The notes beneath the pieces were generated by a model that was given only the letters and a program-made list of their open reading frames with translations, was not told the origin of the DNA and searched no databases. A stretch of DNA of 42,941 nt. It comes from Schizochytrium sp. CCTCC M209059. Its lineage: Eukaryota > Sar > Bigyra > Thraustochytrida > Thraustochytriidae. Position 1 is the first letter of the stretch. Every line of letters starts with the position of its first letter. The DNA lies in NCBI GenBank assembly GCA_000818945.1, contig KN805402.1, forward strand, positions 336,431 to 379,371, read 5' to 3'. Both the position numbers and the translations under genes were made by a program. Of the stretch, positions 1 to 8,101 are shown in pieces.

Positions 1-127
1 CTCTCCCTCTTTCCTTGTTCCCGATCCCGAGGCACATTTTATAAAAATCATGAAGCAAGGCAACGAAATCCAAAAAAAAGTCTAAAGTATCTCTCTACTA
101 GGGGCACCTGGATCTCATTTCTTTCGC

Positions 128-2629
128 CTAAAAATCATCAAAAGCGTGGGCGATCTCTGGAGTCTGGGGCTTAAAGAGTGTGTGGGGCTCGCGAGACTCC
201 GTAAAAGCATCCGTGTCAAAGTACGAAGTGTCGCTTGCTGACTTGACCTTGGGCTTCCAGGGCGGAGGAATGGTCTGCTGACGAAGATTTGTAAAGTCAA
301 TGTTCTGGAAAAAGAGACGTGCAGGGTCATCTCCATCCTTGAGATTGATGAGCGGTGCGCGGTCATGCGGGTTGGCCTCCCAGAGACGGAGCAGCGTAGT
401 CCGCATAAAGTAGGCCTCATCCTGGGACTCGTTGGCAAAGGCGCGCTGCAACAGGCGCCAATCAACGCAATCGGGGCCATGAATGATGCGCTTAAAGACC
501 ACCATCTGGTTCGCCTCGCCTGAAGGGTCCGCAAAGGGCGAGAATTGCGTTAGCATTTCAAACATGAGGACACCCAGCGCCCAGCAGTCGACAGTGTGAT
601 TATGCCCCTTGCGCATGACAGCCTCTGGGGCAAGGTAGTCCGGGGTTCCGCAGAGCGTGTTGGACATGGTCCCGGGCTCGATCCGCTTCGCGAATCCAAA
701 GTCGATGATCTTGACATATCCTTCGCTGGAGATGATGAGATTCTCGAGCTTGAGGTCGCGGTAGGCGATGTATTTGCGATGCAAATACGAGAGACCCTCG
801 AGGATGCAAGAGGCATAGAATTTGACGCTGCGGGGAGGAAGACCCCCCTTGCTATCGATGACTTGCGAAAAGAGCTCTCCGCCTTGGACCAGCTCGAGAA
901 GCATGTAGATGTGGTTTGGTGTCTGAAAGGTTCGGATGAGCGACAGGATAAAGGGGTGCGAGGATTGCTCGAGGATGGACCGTTCGTTGTTGACATGCAA
1001 GACTTGGTTGCGGTCTACAAGGTCCTGCTTATTCATGGTCTTGAGTGCAAAGGCCTGGGAATCAGTGCCCTTGATCGTAGCGACACGCACGACAGAGAAA
1101 GCTCCCTCGCCAATGACGTGCTGAACTTTGAGGCACGAGAGTGCATTCATTTTAGAAGCGAGGTCGTTGCGACTATTGCGGCAGATCATCTCGTGATTGT
1201 CTTGCTTTTTCAATTCCGCCTTGTGCGTCAAATCCTTGTAGACACGCGTCGTGCCACTGACAATTTGTACAAATGCGCTGCGCGTGAGGGTGAGACAGAC
1301 AGTTCGTTCCGCTGCAATCACGGTGGCGGTGCGGGGCTCGTTGCTAATGAGAGCCATTTCGCCAAACCACTGCGCCTTGTGCATGGTCGTCACCTTTTTC
1401 TGCGTTGGGCCGGGGAGCGGCGGGGCCATCGGGAGAAGATCTTCAGAGTCCTCGGCGTCATCAGAGCTGTTTTGTTCGTCATTCTCGTCTTCGTCCTCAT
1501 GGTCATTGTTGCTGGACACAGAGCTGATGGACGGCCTCCGTCTCGTCTTGGACATCACCTCACTGACGAACTTGGCGCGATTGATGAGAGCTCCGACGTC
1601 GTTCGATGGCACGGGGACATTGAGGGTCGGATCAATCTCCTTGAGCTCTTCGTCGACACGCACGGGGGCCTCGGCAGCGACGGTGACAAAGACGTCAGCC
1701 GACCCTTCAGCGATTACATAGAAGCTATCGTTGACGCCTGTGATGAGACATTCTCCTTCGCTACAGATGGCAGTCCCGGCGTCGAAAATCTCCTCCTGCA
1801 TGGTCGACGCGAGGCGGCGGATTTTGTCTTCCGGAAAGTCTTTGAACTCGGGAATGGATCTGAGGATGTCGGCGCGCTTTTCGAGTTTTTCCTCCATGAA
1901 AGTTCCTTCCATCTTGCGGAGGACCTCTCGTCTGAGGCACCAGATTCTCGTCCCGGGCAGGTGCGCGGTCACCGTGGCGGCGCGTGGCGAGTCATAGAGG
2001 ACCGCGAGCTCGCCAAAGACGCGGCCGGGGCCGAGCCGGTCGACGGCGTCGGGGCCCGTGTTGGAGCTCTTCACGTGGAGCTCGCCTTGTTCGACCACAT
2101 ACATGCTGTCGCCGACATCGCCCTCGCGAACGATCACTTGGCCTGGCCTTGGCGTGACGAGCGTCATTTCCGCTGCGACGCGCCGGATCTTGCTCGCCTC
2201 CGTCCCTGCAAAGAGGAAGTGCTTGAGCAGGACGTTTTCGATCCCGGTCCACTCGGCTTGGATGGGCGCGCCGGCAGGCTGCTCGACGGGCTTCCCGGGG
2301 GTTGCCTGCGGCGCTACGTCGCGCTGGTCTCGCTCTCGCTCTTGGTCTCGTTGCTGCTCTTGCTGCTGCTGCTGCTGCATCTGGCGTGCTTGCTCGCTCG
2401 AGGCGGGGCTCCTGCTCGCGGCCATGGCGGCTTTACCTCCCCGTCTGCCGACCTCCTCGTCCTCGGGGTGCCTCTGCACTTTGGCCTCCTGCTCGTGCGC
2501 GGCGTCGGAGCCTCCGCGGGCGCGCCCGGGCACGCTCGTCGCCTTGGCGTTCGCCTGCTCGCCTGCTGCGCCGCCGGCGTGCGCGGGGCTCGGCGGATTG
2601 TAGCGTGCCTTGTACCGCGAGAACTGCAT
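128..2629 (-). CDS. Cyclic-nucleotide-dependent AGC protein kinase (PKG-like)
   Basis: Single 833-residue ORF predicted to be a Ser/Thr kinase controlled by cyclic nucleotides. Seen in the sequence: a low-complexity Gln/Arg-rich N-terminus (1-125); cyclic-nucleotide domain A (about 135-245) with an intact phosphate-binding cassette starting FGELAV at 205; domain B (about 255-460) with FGEMAL at 422, split by an acidic Ser/Asp/Glu insert (about 320-415). The kinase domain follows (about 504-760), with Gly-rich loop GEGAFSVV, ATP-site Lys530, catalytic YRDLKLEN (Asp625), DFG at 643-645 and activation segment TLCGTPDYLAPE. An AGC C-tail ends in the hydrophobic motif FDDF, as in PKA/PKG. Regulatory and catalytic domains in one chain is the PKG layout. 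Cassette A ends RAA (PKA type), B ends RTA (the Thr associated with cGMP). The insert contains RRRPS, a PKA/PKG-type phosphosite. No intron is needed. Confident in family, not in which nucleotide activates it. Confidence 0.93.
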   Translation of the reverse strand: MQFSRYKARYNPPSPAHAGGAAGEQANAKATSVPGRARGGSDAAHEQEAKVQRHPEDEEVGRRGGKAAMAASRSPASSEQARQMQQQQQQEQQRDQERERDQRDVAPQATPGKPVEQPAGAPIQAEWTGIENVLLKHFLFAGTEASKIRRVAAEMTLVTPRPGQVIVREGDVGDSMYVVEQGELHVKSSNTGPDAVDRLGPGRVFGELAVLYDSPRAATVTAHLPGTRIWCLRREVLRKMEGTFMEEKLEKRADILRSIPEFKDFPEDKIRRLASTMQEEIFDAGTAICSEGECLITGVNDSFYVIAEGSADVFVTVAAEAPVRVDEELKEIDPTLNVPVPSNDVGALINRAKFVSEVMSKTRRRPSISSVSSNNDHEDEDENDEQNSSDDAEDSEDLLPMAPPLPGPTQKKVTTMHKAQWFGEMALISNEPRTATVIAAERTVCLTLTRSAFVQIVSGTTRVYKDLTHKAELKKQDNHEMICRNSRNDLASKMNALSCLKVQHVIGEGAFSVVRVATIKGTDSQAFALKTMNKQDLVDRNQVLHVNNERSILEQSSHPFILSLIRTFQTPNHIYMLLELVQGGELFSQVIDSKGGLPPRSVKFYASCILEGLSYLHRKYIAYRDLKLENLIISSEGYVKIIDFGFAKRIEPGTMSNTLCGTPDYLAPEAVMRKGHNHTVDCWALGVLMFEMLTQFSPFADPSGEANQMVVFKRIIHGPDCVDWRLLQRAFANESQDEAYFMRTTLLRLWEANPHDRAPLINLKDGDDPARLFFQNIDFTNLRQQTIPPPWKPKVKSASDTSYFDTDAFTESREPHTLFKPQTPEIAHAFDDF

Positions 2630-2984
2630 CCGCCTTCTTCTTCTTGTTGTTGCTCTGCTCTTTGCTCTTCTCGCCCTGTCTGTCTCAAGGAAGGTCTAAC
2701 AGGTCTCTCTCTCTGTCTTTGTCTCTCTGTCTATCTGTCTCCGTCTCAAGGTCTGTCTGTCTGTCTCACTGACTATCTGTTCTCCTCTCGCGCTGCACAG
2801 GCAGACGATCTCGCGCGCGCGGCAAGCGGGCCTCGGGTCGGCGTCGACGCCAAGTGCCTGCCTGCGCGGTGGTCCCGGCGCGACCTCGACCGAGTCCGAG
2901 TCCGAGTCCGAGTCCAAGTCCGCGACGTCTGCCTGCCTGCCTGCCTGCCTGCCTGCGTCTGCCTGTGAGTCTGCCTCGCCTCCT

Positions 2985-3024
2985 TTCCTCTCCTCTCCTC
3001 TCCTCTCCTCTCCTCTCCTCTCTC
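2985..3024. repeat. (CTCCT)n pentanucleotide repeat
   Basis: About eight tandem copies of CTCCT. A GAGTCC hexamer run (about 2888-2917) and a TGCC run (about 2930-2955) lie just upstream, and a GGAT run at about 3163-3183 just downstream. Confidence 0.85.
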
Positions 3025-3732
3025 CTCGCTCGCGCCCGTGCGTGCCTCCGCGGCGCCTGCGCAGACCGCTCCCGCCCGCCCCGCGCTCGCTCGGGTCTGC
3101 TCCCGCTCCCGCCCTCCTCGCCGCGCCTCGCCGCGCTGCGCTGCTGCTCTCTGCCGGCGTGGAATGGATGGATGGATGGATGACGGACGGATGGACGGAG
3201 TCCTTCCTCGCCGCGCCGCCTCCTCGCCTCGCCTCGCCTCGCCCGCGGGGCCTGCACGCGTCCCGGCCTCTCCCTCTCTGCTGCAGTGCCTGCTGCGGCT
3301 GCTGCGGCTGCTGCTGCTGCCACGCGTCGCCACGCCGCGCCGCGCTCCCGACCGTCTCGACGCAGGCTGCGAGGACTCGGAATTCCTGTTTTCCTCCCGT
3401 CTCCCTTCCTTCCTTCCTCCCGAGTCTCCTTCGTTTCCCTCGTCTCTCTCTCTCTCTGTGAGATTCCTGTCTCTCTCTCTCTCGCGGGCGCGGCTCTGTT
3501 CGTACGCGAGCGCACACCAGGTGCAACCAAGAACAAACAGCGTTTTAGAGACTTCTGCTTCCGAGCTGTGGCAGCTGGGCGCGGTGCGGTCGTCGGCCAA
3601 CTGCAACGACGTGGCCGAACGATTGATATTGATTCCCTCGCGCGCGACAGAGAGAGAGCGAGCAAGGGCAGAGGAGAGGAGACAGCGAAAGCGTCGCCAG
3701 TAGTGCGGCAGAGCAGCAGCGATGTCATGCGA

Positions 3733-3773
3733 CCAGCCACTGTGGCCGGCCACTGTGGCCAGCCACTGTGGCC
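3733..3773. repeat. 13-bp minisatellite (3 copies) followed by CTG run
   Basis: Three copies of a 13-bp unit containing CCACTGTGG start at about 3737, 3750 and 3763. CCACTGTGG is itself nearly palindromic. A (CTG)n run of about nine units follows at 3783-3811. Confidence 0.8.
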
Positions 3774-3971
3774 ATCGTCTGCGCTGCTGCTGCTGCTGCT
3801 GCTGCTGCTGTTCAAGCGGAGAGGCCCGTTGGGAAAGAAATCCTGCAAAGCTATGTTTTAAATAAATACGTATATATGTAGCGCGAGGTGTGATGATGCG
3901 AGAGCACTGCGCTGCCTGCATGCGCCGCACTGGTCGCACGTCCACTTACAGCAGCAGCTGCAGCACAAGCA

Positions 3972-4001
3972 GCAAGTTGACAGTGAATACTGTCAACTTG
4001 C
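3972..4001. repeat. Perfect 13-bp inverted repeat (hairpin)
   Basis: GCAAGTTGACAGT at 3972-3984 is followed by a 4-nt spacer GAAT and then the exact reverse complement at 3989-4001. It lies in a gap without coding sequence. It is too short to be a known RNA gene, and I assign no function. Confidence 0.85.
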
Positions 4002-4289
4002 AGTGCACTTGGCCACGCAGTACAGACCAGAGCAGTATTCAGTGATCCAGCGCGGTGGTCCAGTGCCATACCACACCAGCGCAGGACAGCGCAGGGCAGA
4101 ACAGGCGTGCCTTTGCGCTGTGCCGCGCCGCCCCCCCGTCCATTGGATTCGCTTCTCCCGCCGGGAAAAAAAAAGGAAAAAAGAAAGGCAAATGGGGATA
4201 ACCTAGCAGACGCGAGCTGGACTGCGACGATTGACACCTGAGCCTGTTGCTGTTGTGCTGCTGTGCCACCACTGTCCAGTCAGTACCTA

Positions 4290-4290
<1 letters not shown>

Positions 4291-4362
<72 letters not shown>
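4291..4362. repeat. (CTGT)18 microsatellite
   Basis: A 72-bp perfect run of 18 CTGT units, the longest pure microsatellite in the window. Confidence 0.95.
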
Positions 4363-5128
4363 GAGCAGCGCCTCTTCCTCCCTTGCTCCCTTCCTCGCTT
4401 CCTTCCTCCTTCCCAGTCCAGCTCGCTACCTTGCTTCCGAGTCTATGGAGCCTTGCGTGGCTTCCTCCCTTCCTTCCTTCTTCCTTCGTCGCTCCCTGAC
4501 ATCATGACAGCAACATCAGCATGAGCATGTTGCAAACAGCTCGACCTCACGATCCACCGCCGCGAACAGCTAGCTAGCTAAAAGCGCCCAGGTGCTGTGT
4601 GCATATTGCTGCTGCTGCTGCTGCTACTGCCAGACGCAGGGGCAGCGGCGATAGGAATCAGTTAATGGAAGCGACCACGAAAGGGGTTTCGTTGCGGTCC
4701 ATTCGGCTGCAACGAATGTGAAGAATCCATAGCTCCCATTGGTATTGATGGCCGACCGGCAAGGCAGCCATTCAGTCAGCCCGTCGGTAGCCTGGCCACC
4801 AGTCGCGCAAACATGGCCCTTCGATCAGTCCCTCCAGTGCTTATCGCCAAGCGCCATGTCGCTGTGCCGCGCCGCGACGCTCCGCAGCAGTGGTGCGCGC
4901 TGCCGCCGGCGGATATCATGGTGTCTGCGATGGATCCGTTGCGCCCCTACCGGTGTGTGGCTGTGGTGGATGCCACTGCTGACTGACCGACTGACTGACT
5001 GGATTGCCAGTGCTATGAATGTAGCAGCAGGCTGGCAGAGAGGCAGACAGAAAAACAGACAAAAAAAAGGATGAACTGCGGATTCACAGGCAGGAAGAAA
5101 AAGTCCTAGTACTAAAAAAATGAATACT

Positions 5129-5148
5129 CGTTCCGCACGAGCGGAACG
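5129..5148. repeat. 8-bp inverted repeat
   Basis: CGTTCCGC, 4-nt spacer ACGA, then GCGGAACG. It is a perfect short hairpin in intergenic DNA with no assigned role. Confidence 0.7.
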
Positions 5149-5422
5149 GATGATTGGCTAGGTAATCATCATCAACCTCAACCAGGCCAGTCTGGACCAT
5201 TCTTGAGCCTTTGACCGGATGAATCAACACGCGATTGAGCCCAGTCTGCCTGCAGGGCTCTGTTTTACCTCGTTCGCGCGCACTTTAATGAACTCTAATC
5301 AACATCGTTCAAGATTGAAGGAGCCACGAACCTCAGCTCGTCTCGTGTCGTGCCTTGACTTATCTCGCCTCGACCCCTACAAAGCTCTTCCCTCTTTGTG
5401 GCGAAAATATCTCGCTTTTGTA

Positions 5423-5450
5423 TAGCTAGCTAGCTAGCTAGCTAGCTAGC
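5423..5450. repeat. (TAGC)7 microsatellite
   Basis: Seven perfect TAGC units lying about 280 bp beyond the stop codon of the carrier gene. Confidence 0.9.
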
Positions 5451-5732
5451 CATACAGGCCACTCTCTTAGTTCTTGAGGGGGGCGGTGGCGGTGGTCTTG
5501 TGAAAAAAGAAATCCCATTCAGTGGGAATCTCTCCAGCCAGTGCGTGCAAGACGACTCTCTTGCGAGCCACCTCTGATCCAATACGAGACTACCTATAGC
5601 GAATGCATACAAATAAGACATGGGCAAGGTGCAGCGCTCATTAATGCCAATTATACAATGACAGAGAAGTACGCTCCTGCACCATTGCCTCTGGGCTACT
5701 ACACCAAAAAGGTAAAAAGGAGAAAGCCATGT

Positions 5733-6723
5733 CTATGACTCAGAAGACGACCGCTCCTGCATGGCTCTCTTGGTGAGCTCATAGGTACAAAAAGTAATCG
5801 CCGAGGAAGGCATGACCCGCAAGAGGTTCGGAACCATTCCGCGATACAAACCAAAGACGCCCTGTGACTCTATAATGCGCGAAAAGGTACCAAGGGTGCT
5901 CGTGTACGTAGATCGATGCTGCTGCATGCGGCTCTTGACCACCTGGTATGGATATGTGATGGTCGAAGCAACGGACTTGGACAGCGCCCCAAGCAACATA
6001 TAGTCCACTGCTGTAAGCGTCCGGTCTCCCAACGAGTGCTTGAGCTCCTCGTACACCATGAACTGAAAGCCACCATTCGAAACAAGAACAAGAGCCGGGA
6101 CGATACCACGATACAAGCCTGCGAGGCCCTCCTCGCGCAGAATCGTGGTAAAAGCGTGCGTGAAGCCGCGATAGGGCTCATTGCCTGGGGTCTGCAGTTC
6201 TAGGCGCGTCTTGACGAGCCACACAGGATTGGTGCATAGCGTGGTCATTGCACCGGCAGCCGCGCTCGTACCCAGATACTGCCACGCAGATAGGCGCTCC
6301 CCATTCTCGAGCGATGCGCTCGCCGTGGACTTGAGCTTTTCGTACAGAAAAAAGTAAATTCCCCACGACGCGCTCGAACCCACGACAGCCGGCACAAGCC
6401 CACGGTAAAGTCCACGAAGGCCGCCCTCATGATGGATTTTGCGAGATGTCAGTATTGTGCTTTCGACGGCGCGGCTTGCGCCGTCGAGCCGCGCGCGTAA
6501 GCGGGCCAGCAGAGACCCCTGCTTGAAGTATTGTGCTTTCGACGGCGCGGCTTGCGCCGTCGAGCCGCGCGCGTAAGCGGTCCAGCAGAGACCCATGCTT
6601 GATTGTGCCCTCATCCACCTGGAACCGCGTTTTGATGAGGTCCAGCGGATGCAGCGCCACGGTCGTCGTGAAGCCCGCAAAGAGTCCGCTCGCAAACGCG
6701 ATGCCTCCGTCGTTCTTTGACAT
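5733..6723 (-). CDS. Mitochondrial carrier, folate/FAD (SLC25A32/FOLT1)-like
   Basis: Six-helix SLC25 carrier expected in the mitochondrial or another organelle membrane. Three carrier signatures are visible: HPLDLIKTRF, TNPVWLVKTRL and TYPYQVVKSRM. The Trp in the second and the Tyr-Gln pair in the third are typical of the folate/FAD/pyrimidine-nucleotide branch. GLRGLYRG and SWGIYFFLYEKLK also resemble plant FOLT1. The start MSKNDGG at 6723 is the only Met giving a complete first helix. The gene is not one frame: a 76-bp tandem duplication (6452-6603) shifts it. A GT-AG intron at 6519-6618 (CAG|GTGGAT to AAGCAG, 100 nt) restores the frame and gives 296 residues, the usual family length. An alternative intron, 6460-6592, also restores it. 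Without splicing the protein would be truncated in the first loop. The exact exon structure is uncertain. Confidence 0.8.
6452..6603. repeat. 76-bp tandem duplication inside the carrier gene
   Basis: Two copies, starting at 6452 and 6528, differ at only a few bases. ATTGTGC occurs at 6454, 6530 and again at 6602, bracketing both units. Each unit contains a 10-bp inverted repeat TCGACGGCGC/GCGCCGTCGA with a 5-nt loop (6463-6487 and 6539-6563). Because 76 is not a multiple of 3, the duplication changes the reading frame of the carrier unless it is spliced out. Confidence 0.93.
6519..6618 (-). other. Candidate GT-AG intron in the carrier gene
   Basis: On the minus strand the donor is CAG|GTGGAT at 6618 and the acceptor CAAGCAG ends at 6519. 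It is 100 nt long, phase 0, and removal joins the two open frames. It removes the first repeat copy plus the VDEG stretch, which looks like conserved carrier sequence. The alternative 133-nt intron (6592 to 6460) keeps VDEG but has a weaker acceptor. Confidence 0.45.
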
Positions 6724-7244
6724 CCTGTGCGCGCCCCGCGACAGGGCTCTCGCGCTCTGCCCGCACGCAACTTGACTTCTGTGGCTCCCAGCGAGTCAGG
6801 TCTGCTGCTGCTGCTGCTGCTGCTGCTGCCGCCGCCGCCGCCGCTGCCGCTGCTGCTGCTACTTCTGCTGCTCGCGCGCGCGTCTCGAGCCCCGGCCTAG
6901 ACGCCCGCCCAAACAATTTGCAATGCCGCCGCCGCCGCCGCCGCCGCCTCGAAGGCGCCGCGCTGCGCCTCGAGTTGCGCCCGTGCCGGCAGTGTGCGCG
7001 CGGCTGCCTCTGCGGCGTCTGGTCTCTCACTCCGCCAGTGCCGTCTGTGGCTCTCGGCTCTGCTTTGCTTGGTCTGCCGGGCGCGTGCGGCGCCGTCGTC
7101 GTCTGCGTGGTGTTTGTTCGCTGGAGTTGGCTGCCGCTGGAGTGGGTCTTCTTTCTCCGCTTTCTCTGCCTCGCCATCCGGCACAGTGGCCGAAGTTAAG
7201 TGCTTTGCTCTGCTCTGCTCTGCTCTGCTCTGCTCTGCTCTGCA

Positions 7245-7280
<36 letters not shown>

Positions 7281-7718
7281 TCATCGTCACTCGCATGCTG
7301 TGATACGCGAGCTCTGTCTGACATACGGACGTACTACATGTGACAGGGATCGATCGATGCTCGGAGAAAGGGCAAACTTGTCTCGATGCCCAACGCCGCG
7401 TCGACAGCTCTGTCCCTGGAAACAGGACCGGTACCGGTTGGTTGGCCACCACGTCTCTACGTACTGGCAACATTTGTCGAGCTTGCAATCAACTCGAGCT
7501 GTTGAACAGAATAACCGCGACTGGACTGACTGACCGTGACTGTTGCGCGCGTCTGCATTGGGTGTCTCCAAACGGCGAGTCTACGACCCGGCAGACGCGG
7601 GCGGGCGGCGCGCGGGGCAGAGCGCCGGGGCCCCGCCAGGGAGGGCAGGGCAGGGACCGTTGCCGTCGCCGTTGCCGTCGGCCCCGCGCCTCGCGCCCGC
7701 CGCGGGAAAACGAGTCCC
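6724..7718. other. Divergent promoter region with CTG/GCC, TGCTC and GA repeats
   Basis: One kilobase between the divergent carrier (-) and unknown-protein (+) genes. It holds a CTG then GCC run (about 6801-6863), a GCC run (about 6922-6946), a TGCTC pentamer run (7206-7240) and a GA run (7249-7277). The + strand frame of the downstream gene is open from 7536, so an upstream start is possible, but its translation is Arg/Gly/Ala low-complexity. No other gene is recognised. Confidence 0.65.
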
Positions 7719-8065
7719 ATGCAGGCCTTCCTGGAGCGTGAGGGGGACGCGCTCGCGTCCCTCTTCGAGCAGTGCAGTTGCGGGTCCTGGGCGGCGACAG
7801 CCGGCGACGAGGACGACAACGAGAGCGAGGACGACGAGGACGACAACGAGAGCGAGGACGACGAGGACGGCGATGCAGAGAATCGCAACGGTAGCGCGGA
7901 CAGGAGCACGGGGCCCGCAACAGGAATTGCACTAGAAGCCAAGGCCGAGGTCGACGCTCGCAAAAACAGGGCCGCCACCACCGCCGTCACCTCCCAGAGC
8001 TGGTCCAAGGCCCGCGAACAAAGACTGCGCGAGATCGGCGGGGGCCGCAAGGACCACCCACTGCA

Positions 8066-8101
<36 letters not shown>

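Larger units (their letters stand above)
2630..5732. other. Intergenic region with dense microsatellites
   Basis: This 3.1-kb gap lies between the start of the kinase gene and the stop of the carrier gene, both on the minus strand. It presumably includes the kinase promoter. It is pyrimidine-rich near the kinase start and holds many simple repeats and two hairpins listed separately. Short ORFs on both strands encode only low-complexity Arg/Ser/Pro/Leu translations of these repeats, and I recognise no gene here. Confidence 0.7.

Noticed and set aside
596..2968. 790-codon open frame on the + strand opposite the cyclic-nucleotide kinase
   Set aside because: It is a codon-bias shadow of a well-supported kinase gene; its translation has no domain and ends in repeat-derived low-complexity sequence.
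2696..3945. Several overlapping minus-strand frames of 270-390 codons upstream of the kinase
   Set aside because: They translate CT-rich and CTG microsatellites into Arg/Glu/Ser/Gln runs; three overlapping frames are open at once, which points to composition rather than coding.
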